Shown: piece by piece, positions 35,607-44,566 of the stretch
Numbering within the stretch: position 1 is the first letter of the stretch
Layout of the letters: every line of letters begins with the position of its first letter
Source: Spirosoma linguale DSM 74
GTDB lineage: Bacteria > Bacteroidota > Bacteroidia > Cytophagales > Spirosomataceae
Assembly (NCBI GenBank): GCA_000024525.1
Contig: CP001769.1
Location: 7,039,001 to 7,103,000, forward strand
Length of the DNA stretch: 64,000 bases
Reading direction: 5' to 3'
The notes under the pieces: generated by a model
What the model was told of the DNA's origin: nothing
The model's database searches: none
What the model saw: only the letters and a program-made list of their open reading frames with translations
Position numbers and translations under genes: made by a program

Positions 35607-35756
35607 TAGTGAGGAGCGAGTAGTTAGAAGTGAGGAGGGCTGACGCATAAGAAGGAGTAGTTAGGAGTTAGAAGCGAGGAGATAGAAGCCATCCGGCAGT
35701 ATAACATGCGGTCAGTCCTCCTATCTCCTCGCTTCTAACTCCTAACTACTCTTTCA
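35607..35756. repeat. heptad-arm inverted repeat C7
   Basis: Perfect 31-bp arms at 35655-35685 and 35721-35751, plus an outer less regular copy from 35607. The arms are runs of TTAGGAG/TTAGAAG-type 7-mers. The core AGCCATCCGGC and the GGTCAG before the right arm are shared with C1 at 10130, showing a common origin. The right arm includes the FolB stop codon. Confidence 0.9.
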
Positions 35757-36096
35757 ACGTTATCTTCGCCCGGTGGCAGACGCCCCCGATGGGAGGGTTG
35801 AATTTGGAAACGCTTACTTCTACAGCCTGCAAGTCGGTGTATTTCCCTCTGATTTCCTGAATGATCTGGTGAGCAATGTGTTCGAGCAGTCGGGCGGGTT
35901 GTTTCATAACACCGGCCGTAATCCGGTATAAATCTTCGTAGTTGACCGTGGCACTTAGCCGGTCGCGCCGGGCAGCTTCCGAAAAATCGGCCGTTACCAC
36001 AATGTCGACCGAATACTTGTTGCCAATCTTTTGCTCCTCGTCATAAAAGCCGTGGTACGAAAAAAACTCTAACCCCTCTAAGGCAATTGTTCCCAT
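35746..36096 (-). CDS. folB: dihydroneopterin aldolase
   Basis: 116 residues of the T-fold family. ALEGLEFFSYHGFYDEEQKIGNKY carries the conserved His/Tyr-Gly region and the substrate Glu; TVNYEDLY and LLEHIAHQI are later landmarks. It converts dihydroneopterin to 6-hydroxymethyl-dihydropterin in folate synthesis. The stop codon and last codons lie inside repeat C7. Confidence 0.93.
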   Translation of the reverse strand: MGTIALEGLEFFSYHGFYDEEQKIGNKYSVDIVVTADFSEAARRDRLSATVNYEDLYRITAGVMKQPARLLEHIAHQIIQEIRGKYTDLQAVEVSVSKFNPPIGGVCHRAKITLKE

Positions 36097-36113
36097 AACG
36101 TCATTTGAAGATG

Positions 36114-36164
36114 CATCACCCCGATAAGTCCCCGGCGGTTGGTCAGAGATTTATCGGGGTGATG
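36114..36164. terminator. 14-bp hairpin between DivIVA and folB genes
   Basis: CATCACCCCGATAA (36114-36127) pairs perfectly with TTATCGGGGTGATG (36151-36164) around a 23-nt G/C-rich loop. It lies just downstream of the DivIVA gene on the minus strand. No T run on that strand, so it may act as an mRNA end stabiliser as much as a terminator. Confidence 0.5.
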
Positions 36165-36179
36165 TCTTTTGTAATGTGC

Positions 36180-37076
36180 TTAAATCTGGTCGAAAAATGA
36201 ACCGGTTCTTTTTGTCGATACCTCTTCTGTTGCTTCCGCAGAACTGCCTTCCGGATTCGTCGTGTCTACCTCCGTTGGCAAAGGCTCTGATGGTGATTCG
36301 TCTGTAGCTTCGGTGGCCGTTGGCGTTGTCGTTGTCGTCTGATGATCGGTATGCAGGGCGTCATCGAGCTTTTCCATAACGGCCTCATCGACCGGAATCG
36401 CTTCCGGAACAGACTCCTCCCGGTCAATCAGTGGTGGTAACTCAGCCGCTGTTTCGGTAGGTGTTACCGCATCGGGAAGGGTGTCCGTTTCGGGTTGTTT
36501 CAATTCGTCGGTTAACTGAGCAGTTACATCATCGATTTTACCCTTCAGGTTTTGCCGGGAAAATTTCTTTTCGAAACGATCCACGCTATCAACGGCATTG
36601 CTGGCAAGGGTACGAATCTGAACGGCCAGATTTTCCTTGTAGCTTTCCAGGGCTTTAAAATCGTGCTCCAACGATTTAATGTCATTGAGAATATTGTCTT
36701 TCAGGTACCGGGCCTGGTTTTCGGCATCCTGTACCATCAGCGCCGACCGTTTTCGGGCATCGGCCAGCATTTCGTCGGCTTTCTGCCGGGCTTCATCAAT
36801 ATATTTCTCTCCCGCTTTATTCGCCTGGTCGGTTATTTGAACGCTTGTATCTTCGGCTGTTTTAAGCGTCCGGAATAAGGTCATTTCTACTTCCTTGAGC
36901 TTACCCAATTCTTTTTCGGCCAGTTCAAGCTGCATTTTCAGCATTTTGTATTCGCCGGTCAAGCGTTCCCACTCCTGAGATAACGAAGCCAGAAATGCGT
37001 CAACTTCCTCGGTTTTATAGCCGCGCAACCCTTTTTCAAACGTGTGCTGCCGGATTTCAATTGGCGTAATTTTCAT
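36180..37076 (-). CDS. DivIVA-domain coiled-coil protein
   Basis: 298 residues. The N-terminus MKITPIEIRQHTFEKGLRGY, then VDAFLASLSQEW, is the DivIVA membrane-binding domain; the Phe/Arg region is present. A long coiled coil follows (about 30-190), then an acidic, Pro/Thr/Glu-rich unstructured tail (about 200-290). DivIVA proteins sense curved membrane and recruit division or cell-wall factors; in Bacteroidota the partner is not established. The WD40 gene upstream is on the same strand, about 105 nt away. Confidence 0.92.
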   Translation of the reverse strand: MKITPIEIRQHTFEKGLRGYKTEEVDAFLASLSQEWERLTGEYKMLKMQLELAEKELGKLKEVEMTLFRTLKTAEDTSVQITDQANKAGEKYIDEARQKADEMLADARKRSALMVQDAENQARYLKDNILNDIKSLEHDFKALESYKENLAVQIRTLASNAVDSVDRFEKKFSRQNLKGKIDDVTAQLTDELKQPETDTLPDAVTPTETAAELPPLIDREESVPEAIPVDEAVMEKLDDALHTDHQTTTTTPTATEATDESPSEPLPTEVDTTNPEGSSAEATEEVSTKRTGSFFDQI

Positions 37077-37181
37077 TGGTGCGCTACAAGTTTTATGTGT
37101 TACTAAATACCTAGATAAAGGTGAATTAACTGCCTTAATACCTATTTTACAAAAAATAGGCCGAAAAATAGAGGAAACCTA

Positions 37182-38123
37182 CTATAACGAATAGCCTTGG
37201 ATCAATTTCCATACCGAAATAGTACGGTCGTCGCTGGCCGAAAGTAGTAATTGGTGGTAATTTGTCCAAAGGACTTTATTGACGGACGTACCATGTCCGG
37301 CATGACGGGCACGGTCCACTACTTTGAGCAATTTGTAGGTCTCGGCATCCCATATTTTTAGTGACTTATCCATGCTGGCCGTAGCAATCAGGCGGCCGTC
37401 CGGGCTGAATGCTAAATGGTTGATAGCAAACATATGCCCTACAATATCCTGCTGAAGGGTATAGCCTTTTTCTACCGCCCAAACTTTCAAATGCGCATCG
37501 CGACCGGCGGTGAGCAACTGCTGGAAGTTTGGGGAGTACGCAACTGTAAAAACAGAATTGCCGTGAGCCGGAATAATCTGCTTGAGTTCGTAGGTCATTA
37601 AATCGAAAATACGAACAACGTTATCGCTGTAGCCAACGGCCAGTTCGCGCTCAACGGGATTAACGGCAATGCATCGTGCCGACTGATCGGATGCTTTAAG
37701 GTGTTTGCGAACCGCAAGCTGGTCTGTATCAACAACGGCTACAACCCCGTCAGACAAGGCCACAAACGCGTCGTCTTTGTGAAACTTTATGTCGAAAATA
37801 GCGGCCGATGTAAGCTTAAGTGAGGAAACTTCCTGTTTCCGGGCCGGGTCGATCAGGTGAATACCTTCGTAGTTCTGACCAACCCACAGCAGCCCGCTGG
37901 TCGGATGCAGGGCCAGAGCATACACAGAAGCGGGGACCTTAGCCACCAGTTCGCCCAGATCGGGCCGGTCCAGATGCCATTGGACAACCTGCCCGTCGCC
38001 ACCGGCCGAAAAAAACTGTTCGGCCATCGATCCCTGTTCCAGGGTATAAACAGGGTCGCGGTGGCCACCGAAAGTATCTAGTTTTTCTACAATCACTGAA
38101 TGAAAAGACAAGTTGTTGCCCAA
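37182..38123 (-). CDS. WD40-repeat protein
   Basis: 313 residues forming one seven-bladed propeller. Repeats end in LKVWAVEKGY, LKIWDAETYK and ISVWKLIQGY, with GH-type starts such as IVGHMFAINHLAFSPDGRLI. There is no signal peptide, so it should be a cytoplasmic scaffold for protein-protein contacts. It may be co-transcribed with the DivIVA gene downstream. The partner is unknown. Confidence 0.93.
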   Translation of the reverse strand: MGNNLSFHSVIVEKLDTFGGHRDPVYTLEQGSMAEQFFSAGGDGQVVQWHLDRPDLGELVAKVPASVYALALHPTSGLLWVGQNYEGIHLIDPARKQEVSSLKLTSAAIFDIKFHKDDAFVALSDGVVAVVDTDQLAVRKHLKASDQSARCIAVNPVERELAVGYSDNVVRIFDLMTYELKQIIPAHGNSVFTVAYSPNFQQLLTAGRDAHLKVWAVEKGYTLQQDIVGHMFAINHLAFSPDGRLIATASMDKSLKIWDAETYKLLKVVDRARHAGHGTSVNKVLWTNYHQLLLSASDDRTISVWKLIQGYSL

Positions 38124-38167
38124 AGGTCGTTAATCCTTTCTTTTTCTCGAATGACTTCCGACTTTTG

Positions 38168-38797
38168 ATGGTGACTTTTCAGATAGACATAAACGGTGAC
38201 TGTATCGCCAGGCTAAAAGCTATTACGGAGGATGAGCCTGCGTTGCGGGCTCAGGTGCTGCTCACTGTGTCGGAACAGGAAGATTTGGCCCGCATCAGCC
38301 ATCCTGCCCAACGCATTGAGTGGCTTGCCTGCCGGGTCGTAATCCGGCAATTAGTTGAAGAACAGGGCGTGGATTATAGTGGCTTGTATAAAGATGAATA
38401 TGGCAAGCCGCATCTTATCAACTCCCCCTGGCATATTTCCCTATCGCATACGAGCGGGTGGGCGGCTGCGGTGCTGCACAAGTCGCGCCCGGTGGGCATT
38501 GATATTGAGCCAATTCGGGAGCAATTCAGGCGGGTGGTGCCGCGGGTACTGTCGGAAAGCGAACTCGTTCACGCGGCTGGCGACCCCAACCGGCTGGCCA
38601 TTTACTGGTGTGCCAAAGAAGCCTTGTATAAACTTTACGGAAAGCGTCAGCTTACCTTTCGGGAACACTTACTCATCGAGCCGTTTACGAATGGTCTTGA
38701 GCCCTTAGTGGGTCATGTTCGCTTACCCGACCATAAGGAGCAACTCATTATCCGGTGCTTTCAGGAGGGGCCGGGCTTGTTGGCGGTGGCGTATTAA
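38168..38797 (+). CDS. 4'-phosphopantetheinyl transferase (Sfp/AcpT superfamily)
   Basis: 209 residues from the ATG at 38168. PWHISLSHTSGWAAAVL, VGIDIEPI and WCAKEALYKLYGK contain the Mg2+ and catalytic residues (GIDIE Asp and Glu, WxxKEA). It transfers phosphopantetheine from CoA to the Ser of acyl or peptidyl carrier proteins. It is divergent from the WD40 gene, 44 nt apart. Confidence 0.93.
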   Translation: MVTFQIDINGDCIARLKAITEDEPALRAQVLLTVSEQEDLARISHPAQRIEWLACRVVIRQLVEEQGVDYSGLYKDEYGKPHLINSPWHISLSHTSGWAAAVLHKSRPVGIDIEPIREQFRRVVPRVLSESELVHAAGDPNRLAIYWCAKEALYKLYGKRQLTFREHLLIEPFTNGLEPLVGHVRLPDHKEQLIIRCFQEGPGLLAVAY

Positions 38798-38856
38798 CGT
38801 ACCCACGGGCTTTAGCCCGTGATTCTATTTAATAAGTTCCTGAAATCACGGGATGA
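38798..38856. repeat. degenerate paired-palindrome element A7
   Basis: The left part has GTACCCACGGGC and CACGGGC..GCCCGTG (about 38800-38823), almost the same as A1. The partner arm is reduced to AATCACGGG (38845-38853). It directly follows the transferase stop codon. It looks like an eroded copy. Confidence 0.65.
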
Positions 38857-38887
38857 AGCCGAACGCGGCCCCGGCCGTGGGGACGGT

Positions 38888-39763
38888 TTACCGTTGTGTA
38901 TAATCGGACAAAGGGAGGCCATCGCCGTCGTCCCGAACGGTATTGAGTATCTGCTCTACTTCCCGAACACGTTCGGCATCGCCATTTTTCTCAAAAGCCA
39001 GCGTCAGATTGCGTAGTACACGCCGGACAATATCGGCGTTTGTGCATGGCTGGTAAAAAGTATCCAGCCGTTTGATGTTTAACTGATCAATGTACTGATC
39101 GATGTCTTTGGTGGTAAAGACCAGACCCCGGTTAAATACATTGATATAAAATTGAACGCCACTGCTGTTTTTATAGGTCAGCACGAAGAGATTGGGCAGA
39201 TTCACACCGTATACAGGCAGATTGAGCCGTTTGGCAATAAGCATATAAAGTACACAAAGCGTTATGGGGTTTCCCCGGCGCGATTCGAGTACCTGGTTGA
39301 TCATGGAATTGGCCGGCGAGTGAAAATGCTTGGTGTTCGGCGCAAATTTTAGCTTCGAAAAAAAAGCACTATTCATGGCCTTGATCTGCTCGTCGGGGTG
39401 CATATCTGCCTTGAAATCAACCCATACATCATAGAAAAGTTGCTCTACCTCCTGCTTGAGTTTATCGAGCGACAAGTCAGGATACTGATAGGTGGCAATG
39501 ATCCAGAGTCCTTCCAGCAAATCCATACCTCCGCCATTTTTCCAGTCGCGCATACGATCCAATACAGACTCATATTGGAGATCGTGTATAATTTCTTCTA
39601 TTCGTTTTTGAAGGGCAGGATTGAAGCTACCTTCCCATTCTGACTCCAAAAATGGTATCATTTGCCCCCCCATCTGTCGAATTTGTTGTTCAACGTGTTC
39701 AACGACTTCCCGGTCTTCGTCGTCCAGAAGCGAGATAAGGGCTTTCAATTCGTTGTCATTCAT
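38888..39763 (-). CDS. transglutaminase-like family protein (SirB1 type)
   Basis: 291 residues. The central ESRRGNPITLCVLYMLIAKRL carries the family segment where transglutaminase-like proteins have their catalytic Cys (Cys in TLCVLY), followed by LPVYGVNLPNLFVLTY with the later motif. The C-terminal helices (RRVLRNLTLAFEKNGDAER) resemble the TPR-like tail of SirB1 proteins. The function is unknown and many members are thought to be non-catalytic scaffolds. Confidence 0.86.
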   Translation of the reverse strand: MNDNELKALISLLDDEDREVVEHVEQQIRQMGGQMIPFLESEWEGSFNPALQKRIEEIIHDLQYESVLDRMRDWKNGGGMDLLEGLWIIATYQYPDLSLDKLKQEVEQLFYDVWVDFKADMHPDEQIKAMNSAFFSKLKFAPNTKHFHSPANSMINQVLESRRGNPITLCVLYMLIAKRLNLPVYGVNLPNLFVLTYKNSSGVQFYINVFNRGLVFTTKDIDQYIDQLNIKRLDTFYQPCTNADIVRRVLRNLTLAFEKNGDAERVREVEQILNTVRDDGDGLPLSDYTQR

Positions 39764-39829
39764 TCGATTGTATTACTTTATCAGGGTACCCCAGAATAAA
39801 AACTGTTTTCGGAAACCTGCTGAATATGC

Positions 39830-39837
39830 TACTTTTG
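39830..39837 (+). promoter_or_regulatory. candidate -7 box upstream of galE
   Basis: TACTTTTG matches TAnnTTTG and lies about 57 nt before the galE TTG start. The -33 region has only TTTTC at the right spacing, so support is moderate. Confidence 0.4.
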
Positions 39838-39893
39838 TCTGATTATGAAACTGACTATGCTAATATAGCAACAAAATTTTTATAAAAAACGGT

Positions 39894-40925
39894 TTGACTC
39901 TTTCAGGCAATTCTCCCAAAATTCTGGTAACCGGAGGTGCAGGATTCATAGGATCCCACACGGTTGTTTCGTTGGTTAACGCCGGTTTTGAGCCGGTCAT
40001 TATTGATGACTTTTCCAACTCTGAGCGCTCTGCTCTCGATGGGCTGCGGGCTATCCTGGGCCGCGATGTAACCTGCTATCCGGTAAATTGCAATGATGCC
40101 GAGATCATGGCCGACATCTTCCGGAAAGAAGCACCCATTGGCGTTATTCACTTTGCCGCCAACAAAGCGGTAGGTGAATCGGTCGCTAAACCGCTGAAGT
40201 ATTACCGCAATAACCTGGACCCGCTGATGCTGTTGCTGGAACTGATGCCTCAGTTCTCTGTGCAGAACTTTGTGTTTTCGTCGTCCTGCACGGTATATGG
40301 TCAACCCGCTCAATTGCCCGTAACGGAAGAAACCCCCCGTTTACCGGCTCAGTCACCTTACGGGAATACCAAAGCTATTGGCGAAGATATTATCCGGGAT
40401 GCAATAGCGGCACAGATACCGGTCAAAGCGCTGGCCCTTCGCTATTTCAATCCGATCGGTGCGCACCCATCAGCTGAAATTGGTGAGTTACCACTAGGTG
40501 TTCCGGCAAATCTGGTGCCGTTCATTACACAAACGGCCGCTGGCATACGCCCTAGCCTGACTGTATACGGTGATGATTATAATACGCCGGACGGCACCTG
40601 CATTCGTGATTATATCGATGTAGGTGATCTGGCCGATGCGCACGTTCAGGCCCTGAAAAAGCTGATAGAAGCCCCTGCGGGCGCGTCTTATGACGTTATC
40701 AATATCGGCACAGGACGTGGCGAAACGGTTCTGAACGTTATCCGGACGTTTGAAGAGGCTACCGGTGTGAAGGTTAACTATGTTATCGGGCCACGACGGG
40801 CGGGTGATGTGGAGCAGGTATACGCCGATGTTACGAAAGCCAATCGTGTGCTGGAGTGGTCGGCCCGCCGATCGCTCGCCGAGTCGTTACGGGATGCATG
40901 GAACTGGCAGAAAAAATTAATATAA
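39894..40925 (+). CDS. galE: UDP-glucose 4-epimerase
   Basis: 343 residues from a TTG at 39894; no earlier or nearby ATG preserves the N-terminal Rossmann strand. NAD-binding GGAGFIGSH is near residue 15, SSSCTVYGQ supplies the catalytic Ser, and SPYGNTK supplies YxxxK. It interconverts UDP-glucose and UDP-galactose. It is the first of three co-directional nucleotide-sugar genes (galE, rfbB, rfbA), separated by hairpins. Confidence 0.94.
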   Translation: MTLSGNSPKILVTGGAGFIGSHTVVSLVNAGFEPVIIDDFSNSERSALDGLRAILGRDVTCYPVNCNDAEIMADIFRKEAPIGVIHFAANKAVGESVAKPLKYYRNNLDPLMLLLELMPQFSVQNFVFSSSCTVYGQPAQLPVTEETPRLPAQSPYGNTKAIGEDIIRDAIAAQIPVKALALRYFNPIGAHPSAEIGELPLGVPANLVPFITQTAAGIRPSLTVYGDDYNTPDGTCIRDYIDVGDLADAHVQALKKLIEAPAGASYDVINIGTGRGETVLNVIRTFEEATGVKVNYVIGPRRAGDVEQVYADVTKANRVLEWSARRSLAESLRDAWNWQKKLI

Positions 40926-40936
40926 GCAAATTTGTT

Positions 40937-40986
40937 ATTTACAGTTACTGGATGCAATATTACTATAGTATCCAGTAACTGTAAAT
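40937..40986. terminator. 17-bp hairpin between galE and rfbB
   Basis: ATTTACAGTTACTGGAT (40937-40953) pairs perfectly with ATCCAGTAACTGTAAAT (40970-40986). It lies 11 nt after galE and ends 31 nt before rfbB. Either a terminator or a processing/stabilising hairpin. Confidence 0.55.
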
Positions 40987-41017
40987 AATTAACCGTAGAC
41001 TTAAAACCTAGAGTATA

Positions 41018-42076
41018 ATGAAACTTCTCATTACAGGCGGAGCTGGGTTTATTGGCTCACATGTCGTTCGGCTATTTGTTACGAAATACCCCGAATATCA
41101 AATTTATAACCTCGATGCCTTGACGTATGCCGGTAACCTGGCCAACCTGAAAGACATTGAGAATGCACCTAATTATACCTTTATAAAAGGTGATATTACC
41201 GACGCGAAATTTCTGGAGGATATGTTCGCCGAACTATCACTGGATGGCGTCATTCACCTGGCGGCTGAGTCGCACGTTGACCGGTCAATCACGGACCCTA
41301 TGTCGTTCGTAATGACCAACGTCGTTGGTACGGTCAATCTGCTTAATGCGGCTAAAAACAGCTGGGCTTCTACGGGTAGCTTCGAAGGCAAACGCTTCTA
41401 TCATGTATCGACAGATGAGGTGTATGGTTCGTTGCACAATCCCGAAGATTTCTTTACTGAAGAAACCCCTTACGATCCGCAATCGCCTTACTCCGCATCA
41501 AAAGCGGCTTCAGATCATTTCGTGCGGGCGTACGGTAATACGTATAAGCTGCCCGTTGTTTTGTCGAACTGCTCGAACAACTACGGCCCGAATCACTTTC
41601 CTGAGAAGCTGATTCCGTTGATGATTCACAACATTCAGACCAACAAACCTTTGCCGGTTTATGGCAAAGGGGAGAACGTTCGGGACTGGCTGTTTGTAGT
41701 CGATCATGCCCGCGCCATTGATGCCGTTTTCCATAAAGGAACGCTGGGCGAAACCTATAACATCGGTGGTTTCAACGAGTGGAAAAACATTGACATCGTT
41801 CACCTGCTGTGCGGCATTATGGACCGTAAACTCGGTCGGCCGGAAGGAACCTCGGCCCAACTGATCACCTACGTGACCGACCGCGCCGGACACGATCTGC
41901 GCTACGCCATCGACGCCCATAAAATCATGAATGAGCTTGGCTGGGAGCCTTCCCTTCAGTTTGCCGAAGGCCTCGAAAAAACCGTCGACTGGTTCCTGGC
42001 AAATCAGGAATGGATGGACAACGTTACTTCGGGAGCCTATCAGAGCTATTACCAGGGAATGTACGCAAATCGGTAA
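41018..42076 (+). CDS. rfbB: dTDP-glucose 4,6-dehydratase
   Basis: 352 residues, extended SDR. GGAGFIGSHVVRLF, DRSITDP, STDEVYGSL (Thr-Asp-Glu catalytic triad region) and YSASKAASDHF (YxxxK) define RfbB. It converts dTDP-glucose to dTDP-4-keto-6-deoxyglucose, the next step after RfbA. Genes rfbC and rfbD for rhamnose are not in the window, so another deoxysugar end product is possible. Confidence 0.96.
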   Translation: MKLLITGGAGFIGSHVVRLFVTKYPEYQIYNLDALTYAGNLANLKDIENAPNYTFIKGDITDAKFLEDMFAELSLDGVIHLAAESHVDRSITDPMSFVMTNVVGTVNLLNAAKNSWASTGSFEGKRFYHVSTDEVYGSLHNPEDFFTEETPYDPQSPYSASKAASDHFVRAYGNTYKLPVVLSNCSNNYGPNHFPEKLIPLMIHNIQTNKPLPVYGKGENVRDWLFVVDHARAIDAVFHKGTLGETYNIGGFNEWKNIDIVHLLCGIMDRKLGRPEGTSAQLITYVTDRAGHDLRYAIDAHKIMNELGWEPSLQFAEGLEKTVDWFLANQEWMDNVTSGAYQSYYQGMYANR

Positions 42077-42087
42077 TTAGTTGCAGT

Positions 42088-42167
42088 GGTGGAGTAGTGT
42101 AATGAGTGAAATAGGTGTAGTAAGTTAACTACCGCTCCACCTACTTCACTCATTACACTACTCCACC
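42088..42167. repeat. inverted repeat C4 (short tandem-repeat arms)
   Basis: 30-nt arms 42088-42117 and 42138-42167, one mismatch. The arms are mixtures of GTAGT/GAGTG-type units of roughly 8 nt, and the pattern continues past the right arm to about 42186. The element lies between rfbB and rfbA, ending 30 nt before rfbA. Confidence 0.82.
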
Positions 42168-42196
42168 TACTTCACGCACACCACTTACTAAAACAA

Positions 42197-43057
42197 ATGA
42201 AAGGAATTATACTTGCCGGAGGCTCTGGCACTCGTCTCCATCCGCTTACACTGGCTGTTTCGAAACAGTTAATGCCCGTATACGACAAGCCGATGATCTA
42301 TTACCCCCTGTCAATTCTGATGCTGGCGGGTATTCGGGAAATACTGATCATTTCGACTCCGCATGATCTGCCTCATTTCGAAAAACTCCTCGGCGATGGC
42401 GAGCGCATCGGATGTAAATTTACATATGCCGTTCAGCCTAGTCCGGATGGTCTGGCACAGGCGTTTATTATTGGCGAAGAATTTATTGGTGATGATAAGG
42501 TTGCGCTGGTTCTGGGCGATAACATCTTCTACGGCTCAGGCTTGTCAAAACTGCTTCAGGCGAATAACGACCCCGACGGTGGCGTGGTGTACGCGTATCA
42601 GGTACATGACCCGGAGCGGTATGGCGTGGTAGAATTCGACGAAGCGTTCAACGTGTTATCCATTGAAGAAAAACCCGAGAAGCCTAAGTCAAATTATGCG
42701 GTTCCCGGATTGTATTTCTACGATAACGACGTTGTCAACATCGCCAAGAACATAAAGCCTTCACCCAGAGGTGAATTGGAAATCACCGACATAAACCGGG
42801 TTTACCTGGAACAGGGTAAGCTGAAGGTTGGCGTGCTGGACCGGGGAACTGCCTGGCTCGACACGGGTACCTTCGAATCGCTGATGCAGGCTGGTCAGTT
42901 CGTTCACGTCATTGAAGAGCGGCAGGGCCTGAAAATAGGCTGTCCTGAAGAGATTGCCTACCGCATGAAATTTATTGATGCCACGCAACTGGCAGCTATT
43001 GCCGCGCCTTTGGTAAAAAGCGGTTACGGCGCTTACTTGTTGAATCTGCTGAAATAG
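42197..43057 (+). CDS. rfbA: glucose-1-phosphate thymidylyltransferase
   Basis: 286 residues. [16 protein letters not shown] (nucleotide-binding loop), [28 protein letters not shown] and [20 protein letters not shown] are diagnostic for RfbA/RmlA. It makes dTDP-glucose from dTTP and glucose-1-phosphate, the substrate of RfbB next door. A strong terminator follows. Confidence 0.96.
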   Translation: MKGIILAGGSGTRLHPLTLAVSKQLMPVYDKPMIYYPLSILMLAGIREILIISTPHDLPHFEKLLGDGERIGCKFTYAVQPSPDGLAQAFIIGEEFIGDDKVALVLGDNIFYGSGLSKLLQANNDPDGGVVYAYQVHDPERYGVVEFDEAFNVLSIEEKPEKPKSNYAVPGLYFYDNDVVNIAKNIKPSPRGELEITDINRVYLEQGKLKVGVLDRGTAWLDTGTFESLMQAGQFVHVIEERQGLKIGCPEEIAYRMKFIDATQLAAIAAPLVKSGYGAYLLNLLK

Positions 43058-43467
43058 AGCTTTGCAAATCACTCAGGCCTAACAATATCATGGCACACAA
43101 AAACGCCGGAGCAACCTGCTCCGGCGTTTTTCGTAAACCTAACCTATGAGAAAAATTTATTGCTACGCCAGATGCTCGATAGTAACAGAACAAAGGTAGA
43201 TGTAGCTATAAGCCCATATAAGCGCATAAACACGGAATTTCAGTATCATAAATAAACTACGCAGAACTCCGCACTTTAGCACGTAGAACTACGTATTGAC
43301 AAATATTTTATAAGGCTTAATCGTTTGGTTATTAGTCTGTTGTTGGGGAATGCCAGTAATGGGTGATGGTAGCCGGGAAACATTGATGTTGTAATTTAGA
43401 TGCGCTTTCCGCTTTTATCCACCCTTAGGGAGCGCATCTATCACCTTAATCTCAATTCTAATTTATC
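43058..43467. other. 410-base gap after rfbA: terminator, A/T-rich DNA and a leader hairpin
   Basis: The rfbA terminator is at 43099-43131. The middle is A/T-rich with no ORF. A 10-bp hairpin (TAGATGCGCT 43397-43406 with AGCGCATCTA 43431-43440) lies 27 nt before the next ATG and is probably in its 5' leader. Confidence 0.5.
43099..43131. terminator. intrinsic terminator after rfbA
   Basis: AAAAACGCCGGAGC (43099-43112) pairs with GCTCCGGCGTTTTT (43118-43131), a 14-bp stem with a T tract. Stems beginning AAACGCCGG recur near 63549 and 63706. Confidence 0.88.
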
Positions 43468-43875
43468 ATGAGTGTTTTTACCAAAGACGCGGGCCGGATT
43501 CTGGAGCCGCACGAAACGCAGGCCATGACAGGTGCCTACCAGGAGCGTAAACTTCAAGTTGGTCTTTCAAAAGATGAGTATATCCGTTCAGAATTTTTTG
43601 GTATTAACCAAATTCAGCACCTGCTTAGTCAGCCCGGTTGTGTAGGGCTACGTATTCATCACGCCAAGCGTTGGGAAGACACTAATGGCAAACCTACAAG
43701 TCCGGATAAAGGGCAACTTGTGCCTCGTGTTTTGCTAACAGGAGTAGATGCAAAAGGTAAGGACATGCCTATTCGAATCGACAAAGCTGGTCTGAAAGAT
43801 ATGCCTGCAGACGATGGCAGCGGCAGAGCGGTGGGCGACGGATTTCCATGCCCGCAACATTGTGGTACAAACTAA
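43468..43875 (+). CDS. hypothetical protein with conserved Cys/His tail
   Basis: 135 residues, no signal peptide, family not recognised. It opens with an amphipathic region (ILEPHETQAMTGAYQER), has a central GCVGLRIHHAKRWED segment and ends DGFPCPQHCGTN, a possible metal- or thiol-binding tail. The regular codon use and the neighbour (membrane protein starting 13 nt downstream) support a real gene. The two unknown genes may work as a pair (inference). Confidence 0.7.
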   Translation: MSVFTKDAGRILEPHETQAMTGAYQERKLQVGLSKDEYIRSEFFGINQIQHLLSQPGCVGLRIHHAKRWEDTNGKPTSPDKGQLVPRVLLTGVDAKGKDMPIRIDKAGLKDMPADDGSGRAVGDGFPCPQHCGTN

Positions 43876-43888
43876 TTTTTTTACTGTT

Positions 43889-44566
43889 ATGCTTGATAGG
43901 CTATTACTCTTATGTGAAAAATATCCTTTAGATTTTATTACACATTTAAGTAGTAGCCTACCTGTTCTTTTAGGATTATTACGTTATAAATATCTATCGC
44001 TTTCATCTAAGCTTATAATCGCTTTTTTTATATCATATTTTTTAATCGAAAGTTTAGGTACATGGCTTTCTTTGTTAAAAAGTAATAATCTTTATTTGCA
44101 AAATATTGAAGCAATCGTTGAAACTTTATTTGTATTAGGTATTGCATTAGCCAGCCTTCAATCGCTTAAATGGAAACGATTAACGCTATTTTTTGCGGCC
44201 CTTTCCTTAACCGCCAGTGCAGTTACCTATCAGCAGGATGCCGTTTCGTCGATGAGCCAGTCAGCGTTTCGCTTGTTTGCTATTTTCGTCTGCCTATCCT
44301 ATTTTAGTAAAATACTGATGGATGTTAGTGTGAAAAATATATTACTTCACACGTTATTCTGGTTTATTTCAGGATTACTTATTTATACATCGGGTACATT
44401 CTTTATTATGCTTTTTAGCGAGTATTGGTATAAAGATATCAATAAAGTATCCGCCGAAGTTTTTGACAAATACTGGAATTCAAGCCAGGTTTTATTTATT
44501 ATATTCTGTTGTTTATCCGCTTACGGGTTGTGGTCAAGTAAGTATGATCAGGATAATACTCTTTAA
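43889..44566 (+). CDS. multi-pass membrane protein of unknown function
   Basis: 225 residues from the ATG at 43889; a longer overlapping frame upstream is less likely. About six to seven hydrophobic helices (LLGLLRYKYLSLSSKLI, LFVLGIALASLQ, LFFAALSLTASAVTY, FRLFAIFVCLSYFSKI, LFWFISGLLIYTSGTFFIML, VLFIIFCCLSAYGLW). No enzymatic motif. It is A/T-rich. A histidine kinase gene follows after 163 nt, so it could be a sensory input partner. Confidence 0.72.
   Translation: MLDRLLLLCEKYPLDFITHLSSSLPVLLGLLRYKYLSLSSKLIIAFFISYFLIESLGTWLSLLKSNNLYLQNIEAIVETLFVLGIALASLQSLKWKRLTLFFAALSLTASAVTYQQDAVSSMSQSAFRLFAIFVCLSYFSKILMDVSVKNILLHTLFWFISGLLIYTSGTFFIMLFSEYWYKDINKVSAEVFDKYWNSSQVLFIIFCCLSAYGLWSSKYDQDNTL

Noticed and set aside
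39894-43057. A complete dTDP-rhamnose operon
   Set aside because: Only galE, rfbB and rfbA are present; rfbC and rfbD are missing, so the full pathway is not encoded here.
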